Source of the DNA: Holophagales bacterium
Lineage (GTDB): Bacteria; Acidobacteriota; Thermoanaerobaculia; UBA5066
Direction: 5' to 3'
Assembly (NCBI GenBank): GCA_016719485.1
Contig: JADJZB010000021.1
Coordinates: forward strand, 310,001 to 374,000
Length of the DNA: 64,000 nucleotides
Shown here piece after piece: positions 57,394 through 64,000 of this stretch. A program made the position numbers and the translations under genes. A model generated the notes under the pieces. That model saw only the letters and a program-made list of their open reading frames with translations, was not told where the DNA came from and did no database searches. The number at the start of each line of letters is the position of its first letter. The first letter of the stretch is position 1.

Positions 57394-58200
57394 GTGTGCC
57401 TCGTCGTTCTCGGGCTCCACGCCCACCCCCTCTATCCCTTCGTCGTGGCCGCGAACCGGGACGAGGTCGTTACACGTCCTTCCGCGCCCGTCGCCTACTG
57501 GCGGGAGCACGACGGCCTCCTGGCGGGACGCGACCTCGTGGCCGGAGGAACTTGGATGGGCGTGACCCGCTCCGGGCGCTTCGCGGCGCTGACGAACGTC
57601 CGCGACCCTCGGGCGTTCGATCCAGGGGCCCCGACGCGTGGTGAGCTCGTCGTCCGGTTTCTCGCGGGTACGGACGACCCGGTCACCCACGTGAAGACCC
57701 GCACTGCGGACGTGCGCCAGAGGAACGGCTTCAACCTCCTCGTGGCCGGGAACGGGCGGCTCGCCTGGTTCTCGAACGCGGGAGGGGAGCCGTGTGAAGT
57801 CGGACCCGGTGTCCACGCCGTGTCGAACGCGCTCCTCGACACGCCCTGGCCGAAGGTGCGGCGGTCGGCGGCGGGTCTCGCCGGGATTCTGAAGCGCCAC
57901 GACCGGATCGACCCCGAGGAGCTCTTCGCGCTCCTCGCCGACCGGGCGTCGGCGCCGGACGAGGAGCTTCCCGAGACGGGGGTCGGGCTGGCGGCCGAGC
58001 GTCTCCTCTCGTCTGCGTTCATCGCGGCGCCGGGCTACGGCACGCGGGGGACCACGCTCCTCCTCGTGTCGGCGGCGGGCCGGGCGACCTTCCTCGAGCG
58101 ACGGTTCGACGAGAGCTTCCGCGAGACGGGTACGGCCCGGTTCGAGCTCGATTTCCAGGGGTGGAAGCCGCTCGGACGGGTCCCGAGACCCTTGTCCTGA
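57394..58200 (+). CDS. NRDE-family (TANGO2-like) protein
   Basis: A 268-residue protein of the NRDE superfamily. The name-giving motif is AANRDEVVTRPSAP near the N-terminus, followed by LLAGRDLVAGGTWMGVTRSGRFAALTNVRDP, GFNLLVAGNGRLAWFSNAGG, GVHAVSNALLDTPWPKV and GTRGTTLLLVSAAGRATFLERRFD (in parts). The Cys after the initiator (VCLVVLG) corresponds to the N-terminal nucleophile position seen in Ntn-hydrolase relatives. Animal TANGO2 is linked to lipid and haem handling, a possible but unproven tie to the adjacent multihaem locus. GTG start, 20 bp after the previous gene. Confidence 0.88.
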   Translation: MCLVVLGLHAHPLYPFVVAANRDEVVTRPSAPVAYWREHDGLLAGRDLVAGGTWMGVTRSGRFAALTNVRDPRAFDPGAPTRGELVVRFLAGTDDPVTHVKTRTADVRQRNGFNLLVAGNGRLAWFSNAGGEPCEVGPGVHAVSNALLDTPWPKVRRSAAGLAGILKRHDRIDPEELFALLADRASAPDEELPETGVGLAAERLLSSAFIAAPGYGTRGTTLLLVSAAGRATFLERRFDESFRETGTARFELDFQGWKPLGRVPRPLS

Positions 58201-58388
58201 GAACGGGCGTCAAGAACAATGAATCCAGTCCCTTAGAGGGCTGATGCGCCTGCATCATTTTGGCGGGAACGGCCTCTTTCAGCTCCTCGAAGGTCCGGAA
58301 TCCGCCTACGATTCGCCCGGATTCGTTGGATCCATATGTGCGCCACACCCAGCAATAACTCAAGACACGGCTTGAAGGAGGAGATCCC
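58201..58388. promoter_or_regulatory. Control region of the porin-cytochrome operon
   Basis: This 188-bp gap should hold the operon promoter. It contains a 6-bp inverted repeat, TGATGC-N4-GCATCA at 58242-58257, a candidate operator, and a strong GGAGG eight bases before the first cytochrome gene. GC content is visibly lower than in the flanking genes. The minus strand reads a protein-like stretch (GGFRTFEELKEAVPAKMMQ) over 58258-58320 with no gene around it, possibly a remnant. Confidence 0.4.
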
Positions 58389-60356
58389 ATGTCACTTCTG
58401 CAGCGCGGACTGATGTTCGTCCTGGCGGCGGGGACGCTCGTGCTCCCGTCGACCAACCCGCCCGAGACCCGAGCGGGCGGACGGGCCACGGCCCCGGTCG
58501 AGACGAAGACCGAGAGCCTCTACACCCCGGCGGACAAGGAGTTCTACCTGGACGAGAACCAGATGGACTTCATCCGTCCCGGCCTGAAGGTCACGATCGG
58601 CGCCGTCACCAACATGGCGCCCGGCCAGAAGCCGATCGTCGAGCTCACGATGACCGACGACCTCAACCAGCCGCTCGACCGCCTCGGCGGGACGACCCCG
58701 GGCGTCGTCAGCCTCCGGTTCATCCCGGCGACGTGGGACGCCGCGACGGGTTACTACGACGACCTCATCAATTCGTCGAACGGCAACCCCTCGCGTGACA
58801 ACACGGGCGTGTGGGTCGACCTCGGCGCCGGCAAGTACAAGTACACGTTCGCGGCGACGATGCCGGCCTTCGACGTGAACAAGCCGATGACGCTCGCGTG
58901 CACCGGCAACCGGAACATGGTCGACTACCTCGGGAAGTCGTACTACGTGAACGTGTTCAAGGACTTCGTCCCGGCGACCGGCGCCGCGGCGACGACCTGG
59001 GCCGTCACGACGACGACGAAGTGCAATGCCTGCCACGACCCGGTCGTCGGCCACGGCAGCAACTACCGCGAGGCGAAGACCTGTGCCCTCTGCCACAACC
59101 CCAAGGACATGGTGGGAGAGCTCCAGCCGTTCGACATGGGGATCTGGCACCGGATCCACTCCTCGAACCTCGAGGACGTCGGCGACATCACCTACCCGAA
59201 CTACTACCTCCAGAACTGCGAGGCCTGCCACACGCCGACGGCGGCGCAGGGGACCGTCTACCTGACGAAGCCCGGTGCCAACTCCTGCGGCGGCTGCCAC
59301 GCCGACATCGACTTCGCCGCGGGCGTGGGCCACCCGGCCCAGGCCAACGACAGCGCCTGCGCGAACTGCCACATCCCCGACAGCGGCGTGGAGTTCGACG
59401 CGTCCGTCAAGGGTGCGCACGTCCTCCCGCTCGAGTCCAAGCAGCTCAAGGGTCTGAAGGCCGACATCGTCTCCGTCACCAACACGGCCCCCGGCCAGAA
59501 CCCGATCGTCACGTTCAAGCTGTACGACAGCACGGGCAACCTCGACCCGAAGCCGTTCGGCTCGAACGCCAACGTCCTCCTCGCCGGCCCGACGACCGAC
59601 TACGCCACGTGGCCGAACATCCGCGAGAGCGTCTCCACCGCGACGTTCAACGGCACGACCTCCGTCTACACGATGAAGTGGAAGGTCCCGGACACCTTCA
59701 AGGGCACCATCAGCTACAGCATGGACGTCCGCCGCTCCGTCACGGTCAACGGCGTCACGTTCAACGAAGGCGCCTTCAACCCGATCTACAACGCCGCTGC
59801 CACGGGCACCGTCGTCCCCCGCCGGAACGTCGTCAGCCAGGCCAAGTGCCTCGCCTGCCACGACTGGCTCCCGCTCCACGGCGGGCAGCGTCTCGCGGTG
59901 GCCGAGTGCCTCCTCTGCCACAACCCGAACAGCGACGACAGCTCGCGCCGGACCGCGGCCGCCGACAAGGTCCCCGAGTCGATCCAGATGGCGCGCATGA
60001 TCCACCGGATCCACTCCGGCGAAGAGCTCACGCAGCCCTACACGATCTACGGCTACGGCGGAACCCCCTACGACTTCACGGAAGTCCTCTACCCCGGCGA
60101 CCGGCGCAACTGCCTGGCGTGCCACACGTCGGCCGCGACGGCGAACCTTCCGATGCCGACGGGGACGCTGAACGTCATCACCCAGAAGGATTACTTCACG
60201 CCGCAGGGGCCCGGTACGGCCGCCTGCCTCGGCTGCCACGACACGCGTGACGCCGCGGCGCACGCGTACCTCAACACGGCGGTCTTCGGTGAGGCCTGTG
60301 GCGCGTGCCACGGCGCCAACTCCGAGTGGTCCGTCGCCGTCACCCACGCCCGCTAA
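58389..60356 (+). CDS. OmcA/MtrC-family decahaem c-type cytochrome
   Basis: A 655-residue exported cytochrome. There are exactly ten CxxCH haem sites in two groups of five: residues about 212-330 (CNACH, CALCH, CEACH, CGGCH, CANCH) and 487-641 (CLACH, CLLCH, CLACH, CLGCH, CGACH). Each pentahaem block follows a beta-rich domain (about 50-200 and 350-470), the MtrC/OmcA four-domain plan of cell-surface terminal reductases for metals and electrodes. The signal peptide (GLMFVLAAGTLVLPS) has no lipobox Cys, unlike Shewanella MtrC, so surface anchoring must differ. First gene of the mtr-like operon, with an excellent Shine-Dalgarno. Confidence 0.95.
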   Translation: MSLLQRGLMFVLAAGTLVLPSTNPPETRAGGRATAPVETKTESLYTPADKEFYLDENQMDFIRPGLKVTIGAVTNMAPGQKPIVELTMTDDLNQPLDRLGGTTPGVVSLRFIPATWDAATGYYDDLINSSNGNPSRDNTGVWVDLGAGKYKYTFAATMPAFDVNKPMTLACTGNRNMVDYLGKSYYVNVFKDFVPATGAAATTWAVTTTTKCNACHDPVVGHGSNYREAKTCALCHNPKDMVGELQPFDMGIWHRIHSSNLEDVGDITYPNYYLQNCEACHTPTAAQGTVYLTKPGANSCGGCHADIDFAAGVGHPAQANDSACANCHIPDSGVEFDASVKGAHVLPLESKQLKGLKADIVSVTNTAPGQNPIVTFKLYDSTGNLDPKPFGSNANVLLAGPTTDYATWPNIRESVSTATFNGTTSVYTMKWKVPDTFKGTISYSMDVRRSVTVNGVTFNEGAFNPIYNAAATGTVVPRRNVVSQAKCLACHDWLPLHGGQRLAVAECLLCHNPNSDDSSRRTAAADKVPESIQMARMIHRIHSGEELTQPYTIYGYGGTPYDFTEVLYPGDRRNCLACHTSAATANLPMPTGTLNVITQKDYFTPQGPGTAACLGCHDTRDAAAHAYLNTAVFGEACGACHGANSEWSVAVTHAR

Positions 60357-60443
60357 CTTTGAGGACGCCCGCCTCCCGGCATCGACCGGGGGGCGGGCCT
60401 CCCGGCTGGCGCGCTTTGCGCGCCGCCCGGAGAGAGGACTGAG

Positions 60444-61331
60444 ATGGTGAAACGATCCATTGGCCTCACCGGCCTCGTTCTCCTGGTCCTCGGGGTGACG
60501 GGAATCGGTCGAACGGCCTTGTCTGCGGACGCTGCGAGCTGCGGAGACTGCCACGAGCAGTCGAAGACGTTCCCGGCGAACCCGCACGGCCGTGCGGCCT
60601 GCGACCTGCCCGGCGACGCGGCGTGCGCGAGCTGCCACGGCGACGGGAAGGCCCACATGGAGGCGGGCGGCGACAAGTCGCTCATCAACGGCCTCCACGG
60701 CGCCAAGGGCGCCGAGACCTGCCTGACGTGTCACGACGTCACCACCGAGCACACCTCCTTCCGTGACGGGGTCCACGGTGCTTCCGAGACCGTGAACTGC
60801 CTCACCTGCCACTCCGTCCACACGCCCCACGCGAAGGAGCCCAACCTCCTCGCGAAGCGCCAGACGGAGCTCTGCGCCTCCTGCCACCAGGGCCCTGCGG
60901 CCTCGCTGCGCGGCAAGGCGTTCGTCCATCACCTCGACCGCGGCGGCCTGAGCTGCGCTTCCTGCCACAACCCGCACGGGCGAAAAGGCGAGGGCGCGCT
61001 GAAGCTCACGCGGCAGGGCGAAATGCCGTGCCTGACCTGCCACAGCGAAAAGAGGGGTCCCTACGTCTACGAGCACGTCGGCCCGACGGTGGCCGGCATG
61101 ACGGGCGGCTGCCTGAGCTGCCACGAAGCGCACGGGTCCAACAACCCCAAGCAGCTGACGCGGCCTCGCATCGACCTTCTCTGCCTCGAGTGCCACTCGA
61201 CGCTCGCGGCCGGCGCGCTGGGCTCGCAGCCCCCGGCGTCGCACAACGTCTCCCTCCCGCGCTGGCGGAACTGCACGACCTGCCACGTGGCGGTCCACGG
61301 CTCCAACCGGTCGCCGAAGCTGCTGAAGTAG
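60444..61331 (+). CDS. DmsE/MtrA-type periplasmic decahaem c-type cytochrome
   Basis: A 295-residue exported protein: signal peptide (LTGLVLLVLGVTGIGRTALSADA) then ten CxxCH sites (CGDCH, CASCH, CLTCH, CLTCH, CASCH, CASCH, CLTCH, CLSCH, CLECH, CTTCH), spaced evenly as in MtrA/PioA/DmsE. A further Cys in RAACDLPG is not in a haem motif. Family members insert into the MtrB barrel and wire periplasmic electrons to the outer surface. It sits between the surface cytochrome and the barrel genes, 87 bp after the first and 11 bp before the second, with an AGAGAGGACTGAG ribosome site. Confidence 0.95.
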   Translation: MVKRSIGLTGLVLLVLGVTGIGRTALSADAASCGDCHEQSKTFPANPHGRAACDLPGDAACASCHGDGKAHMEAGGDKSLINGLHGAKGAETCLTCHDVTTEHTSFRDGVHGASETVNCLTCHSVHTPHAKEPNLLAKRQTELCASCHQGPAASLRGKAFVHHLDRGGLSCASCHNPHGRKGEGALKLTRQGEMPCLTCHSEKRGPYVYEHVGPTVAGMTGGCLSCHEAHGSNNPKQLTRPRIDLLCLECHSTLAAGALGSQPPASHNVSLPRWRNCTTCHVAVHGSNRSPKLLK

Positions 61332-61342
61332 GAGGGACGGAG

Positions 61343-63289
61343 ATGAGAACCGACCGAATCCTCCTCGCCGCCCTGCTTCCGGCGCTCCTCTTGACCGGCG
61401 CCGCCACGGCCCAGGACGTCCCGCTCGACCTCGAGCTGGGCTATCGCTGGACCGACGTCAGCGGCAACGAAGACATGTTCCGCAACCAGGTCAACGAGCG
61501 CGAGGGCTTCCAGATCCGCGCGCTGTCCTACGGCCTGGGCGACATCCGTGGGACGAATGCCATCGACCACTTCCGCATCGACGCGGCCGACCTCGGCATC
61601 GGTCCCAACGGCCTTTTCCGCCTCGAGGCGGGACGGACCGGGTACTGGAAGCTGAACGCGTCGTACCGGATGACCGACTTCTACTCGAACTACCCGACCA
61701 TCGCCAACCCCTTCCTCGAGGCAGGGAGCCTGGAGAGCCAGCACGCCTACGACCGGACGAGGACGACCATGGACGTCGACCTCGAGCTGCTCCCCGGCAA
61801 GGCGGTTCGTCCGCTCGTCGGCTTCAGCTACAGCCGCTACGCGGGACCTGGCCTGACGACGTACCACGTCGGACAGGACGAGTTCGGGCTCGACCAGGAC
61901 CTCAAGGAAAAGGACACGGAGTACCGCATCGGCGTGGCGTTCGACGCCGGCGCCTTCTCCGGGCAGGTCGTCCAGGGGTGGCGGCAGTTCCGCGGCGAGG
62001 AGACGCTCAGGCTCTCCACGGGCGCGGGCGCCGGCAACAACCCCGGGACGATTCTCGGAGTCCCGATCACCCTCACGTCCCTGACCCGCACGTCGAAGAC
62101 GGACATCGACACCCCGGTCACGTCGGCGGTCGTCACGGGAAAGCTCGGCAAGGCCGTCCGGCTGACGGGCACCTACGTCCGGGCGAAGGCTGACGGCGAG
62201 GACGAGAGCTCGGAAAACCTCGCGGGCAACCTCGTCTCGTTCGACATCCTCCGGTATTTCAAGACCCTGGCCGAGCAGACGTCGGCGACGTCCGAGGCGC
62301 TCTCGTGGCGCGGCAGCATCCGGGCTGACGTCCACGTCTCGAACGGATTCGACGTGACGGCGGGCTACACGCGGCGCAGCCGCGAGCTCGACGGCTACGG
62401 CCTCGTGAACGACCTGTACGGCTCGACGACGACGTTCAGCGGGTTCGACCCGAGGGACGTCACCACGATCCTGCAGTCGCAGACCCGCCTGGAGCGCGAA
62501 GAGGACATCTTCGACGTCCGGGCGAGCCTGAAGGTTGCCGGGCCCTTCTCGGTACGGATCGGCTACAGCGAAAACCAGGCCGACATCCTCGTCGTGAACG
62601 ACCCGTCGGAAGTCGTCATTCCCGGGGGCCAGGGCGGGCAGTACGACCGCAAGGTCGGCACGTTCGACGGCGGCCTTCTCTTCAAGCTCTCCGGTGTCTC
62701 CCTGGGCGTGGACTACGTGACCCAGAACGCGGACAACGCCGTCATGAGGACCGACTTCCTCGACCGGGACCGGATTCGGGTCCGCGGGGCGTGGGAGCCG
62801 GCGAAGTGGTTCCGGATCGGGGCCACCGCCGAGCAGATCGACACCGAGAACGACGACGCCGGCTACGGCCTCGACGGCAAGGTGAAGACCTACGCGGGAG
62901 ACCTCGAGGTCGGTCCGTGGAACTGGCTGCGGCTGCGTTTCGGCATGGGCCGCTTCGAAGCCGACAACAGCATCGACTACCGCATCCCGCAGACCTGGGC
63001 GACCGCGACCTCGGTCTACGCCGAGAAGGGCGACTCCCTGGAAGGCGGCCTCACCGTCAACTTCAAGCCGTTCACCCTCGAGGCACAGCTTCGCCGGTTC
63101 GAGAACGAGGGCAGCTTCGCGTACGAGCTCGACCGGGCGCGGGTCCGGGCCGGCGTCGATTTCACGAAGATGTTCGGCATCGCGGCGGAATGGGACCTCG
63201 ACGACTACACCGAGAAGAACCGCTCCTACGGGACCGGCGCGGACTACAAGGCCAACCGGTACGGCCTCTACCTGCGCATCCACCCGTAG
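61343..63289 (+). CDS. MtrB/PioB-family decahaem-associated outer-membrane beta-barrel
   Basis: A 648-residue outer-membrane porin. A signal peptide ends at ATAQ (residue 24), and the mature protein alternates short polar and hydrophobic strands (YWKLNASYRMTDFYSNYPT, RPLVGFSYSRYAGPG, NGFDVTAGYTRRSREL, FKPFTLEAQLRRFENEG), consistent with a 26-strand barrel. It contains no cysteine, so the N-terminal CxxC that marks Shewanella-type MtrB is absent. MtrB sheathes the MtrA-type cytochrome and docks the surface cytochrome. Last gene of the operon, closed by a perfect terminator 27 bp after the stop. Confidence 0.93.
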   Translation: MRTDRILLAALLPALLLTGAATAQDVPLDLELGYRWTDVSGNEDMFRNQVNEREGFQIRALSYGLGDIRGTNAIDHFRIDAADLGIGPNGLFRLEAGRTGYWKLNASYRMTDFYSNYPTIANPFLEAGSLESQHAYDRTRTTMDVDLELLPGKAVRPLVGFSYSRYAGPGLTTYHVGQDEFGLDQDLKEKDTEYRIGVAFDAGAFSGQVVQGWRQFRGEETLRLSTGAGAGNNPGTILGVPITLTSLTRTSKTDIDTPVTSAVVTGKLGKAVRLTGTYVRAKADGEDESSENLAGNLVSFDILRYFKTLAEQTSATSEALSWRGSIRADVHVSNGFDVTAGYTRRSRELDGYGLVNDLYGSTTTFSGFDPRDVTTILQSQTRLEREEDIFDVRASLKVAGPFSVRIGYSENQADILVVNDPSEVVIPGGQGGQYDRKVGTFDGGLLFKLSGVSLGVDYVTQNADNAVMRTDFLDRDRIRVRGAWEPAKWFRIGATAEQIDTENDDAGYGLDGKVKTYAGDLEVGPWNWLRLRFGMGRFEADNSIDYRIPQTWATATSVYAEKGDSLEGGLTVNFKPFTLEAQLRRFENEGSFAYELDRARVRAGVDFTKMFGIAAEWDLDDYTEKNRSYGTGADYKANRYGLYLRIHP

Positions 63290-63315
63290 CGTCCCGATTC
63301 TCCCGAGGGCACTTC

Positions 63316-63350
63316 GCGCCCCCGCCGAAAGGCGGGGGCGCTTCTTCTTG
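63316..63350 (+). terminator. Rho-independent terminator of the porin-cytochrome operon
   Basis: A perfect 11-bp stem (63316-63326 with 63331-63341) around a GAAA tetraloop, followed by TTCTTCTT. It is the strongest terminator in the window and marks the end of the three-gene unit. Confidence 0.92.
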
Positions 63351-63416
63351 GGCGCGGCGACGATCGGAGAACCGGCGTCAAGCCGGGCGGACCCCGACGG
63401 GGATCTCGAGGACGGT

Positions 63417-64000
63417 TCAGCGCACCACGACGCGGCTTCGCGAGAGAACCTCGAACGCTCTCTGCTTCTTCTCCGTGAAGAGGGCGAAGACGACGTCGAT
63501 GACGCTGAGGGAGAGCAGGTGGGGAAGCTGGCGGACCACGGCCTGTCCGAGGCCGATGGACGCTCCCGATTCCCTCACGACTCTCAGGCCCGCGAGCGAC
63601 TTGCCGACGGTGGCTCCATACCGGTACTCGGCCCATACGGTGTAGGCGAAGAATGCCAGGGCCGAGACGCCGAAGGCGACCACGAACACGACGTCCCTGC
63701 CGCCGAAGAGCCCGACCCGGTCCGCGAGGATCGAGAGCGAGCCGGCGGCGCCGAGGACGACCCCGGCGTCGACGAGCTTCGCAACCACCCGCCGTCCGAG
63801 CGGCGCGCTCACGAGCGGAACGGCGCCGAGGTACGACTCCGCGAGGCGAGCAGGGTCGCCGAGCTGACGGAGGATCTCCTCGAGGGGACCCCCGTTGCCG
63901 AGACGTTCGGCGATGTGTCCCTTCAGCTCCATCGCGATCTGCTCCCTCAGGGGCGTCGATCTCGGCAGGCGAGCGAGGACGCTCTCGACGTAGCTCTCGG
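63417..64000 (-). CDS. RDD-family membrane protein with N-terminal helical signalling (HAAS-like) segment, cut by window end
   Basis: The frame is open to the window end, so the start lies outside; about 194 codons are visible. The N-terminal part (ESYVESVLARLPRSTPLREQ, MELKGHIAERL, LEEILRQLGDPARLAESYL) is the helical permease-prefix domain that often follows a PadR regulator gene. An RDD domain follows from about residue 60, with Arg-Asp style packing residues (GRRVVAKLVDAGVVL), three membrane helices and YGATVGKSLAGLRVV. RDD proteins are poorly understood; some act as sodium/proton exchangers. It converges on the porin-cytochrome operon. Confidence 0.82.
   Translation of the reverse strand, partial: ESYVESVLARLPRSTPLREQIAMELKGHIAERLGNGGPLEEILRQLGDPARLAESYLGAVPLVSAPLGRRVVAKLVDAGVVLGAAGSLSILADRVGLFGGRDVVFVVAFGVSALAFFAYTVWAEYRYGATVGKSLAGLRVVRESGASIGLGQAVVRQLPHLLSLSVIDVVFALFTEKKQRAFEVLSRSRVVVR

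Noticed and set aside
58326..58345. Adjacent GGATCC and CATATG sites suggesting vector sequence
   Set aside because: The sequence around it is continuous with native genes on both sides and no other vector-like stretch is present; a chance occurrence.
58392..61298. 968-codon open frame antisense to both decahaem cytochrome genes
   Set aside because: All 20 haem motifs, signal peptides and ribosome sites are on the plus strand; the minus frame has no recognisable domain.
1..64000. tRNA, rRNA, CRISPR array, riboswitch or intact insertion sequence
   Set aside because: Scanning both strands by eye showed no cloverleaf-like segment with CCA end context, no regularly spaced repeats, no recognisable riboswitch core and no transposase gene.

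Overview
This is one contiguous piece of a very GC-rich Gram-negative bacterial chromosome. An outer membrane is implied by all four Kdo-synthesis enzymes (kdsD, kdsC, kdsA, kdsB), LolA, a TonB-dependent receptor, an OmpA-family protein and two large beta-barrels. The receptor with an N-terminal carboxypeptidase-regulatory domain, the multihaem cytochrome/porin set and the many GTG starts with 4-base overlaps (ATGA/GTGA) fit an Acidobacteriota lineage such as Thermoanaerobaculia or Holophagae. That placement is inference from gene content, not a phylogeny. I see no tRNA or rRNA gene, CRISPR array, intact insertion sequence or prophage.

Layout. 1-5 kb: end of a PP2C phosphatase, ychF, an S41 protease and tatA-tatC. 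4.7-9.6 kb: a leftward set running from a GntR/YtrA regulator through an ABC ATPase and an unusual permease-propeller fusion to kdsD and kdsC, headed by a palindromic operator that overlaps its own promoter. 9.7-16.5 kb: an AlkD-like protein, a DUF2207-like membrane protein with an apparent CTG start, a TonB receptor with a clear terminator, and a small membrane protein coupled to a YgbA-type protein. 16.5-25.1 kb: ompA-like gene, kdsA, tkt, an epoxide-hydrolase-like enzyme, a phosphatase, pyrG, kdsB. 25.1-33.8 kb: a tetratricopeptide-like protein, polyprenyl synthase, yajQ, lolA, a purH broken by a single-base frameshift, and a 983-residue outer-membrane protein.

33.8-34.6 kb has no protein gene. 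It holds two diverged, oppositely oriented copies of a roughly 210-bp foldback element around an AU-rich hairpin, next to recA. 35.7-43.3 kb is a rightward operon: pgpA-murB-manC-moxR-DUF58-transglutaminase, followed by a TYKG-repeat protein. 43.3-48.0 kb is a leftward exopolysaccharide set of three overlapping glycosyltransferases and a WbaP-like initiating transferase. 48.1-54.7 kb is yceD-rpmF-plsX-fabH-fabD-ybaK-fabG-acpP-fabF, the phospholipid/fatty-acid core with a tRNA-editing protein embedded. 54.8-58.2 kb: a Ser/Thr kinase fused to a degenerate receiver, a coiled-coil protein and an NRDE protein.

58.4-63.3 kb is the most striking locus: an OmcA/MtrC-family decahaem cytochrome, a DmsE/MtrA-type decahaem cytochrome and an MtrB/PioB barrel, closed by a strong terminator. 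Together they make a complete porin-cytochrome conduit for moving electrons across the outer membrane. The window ends inside an RDD membrane protein gene.
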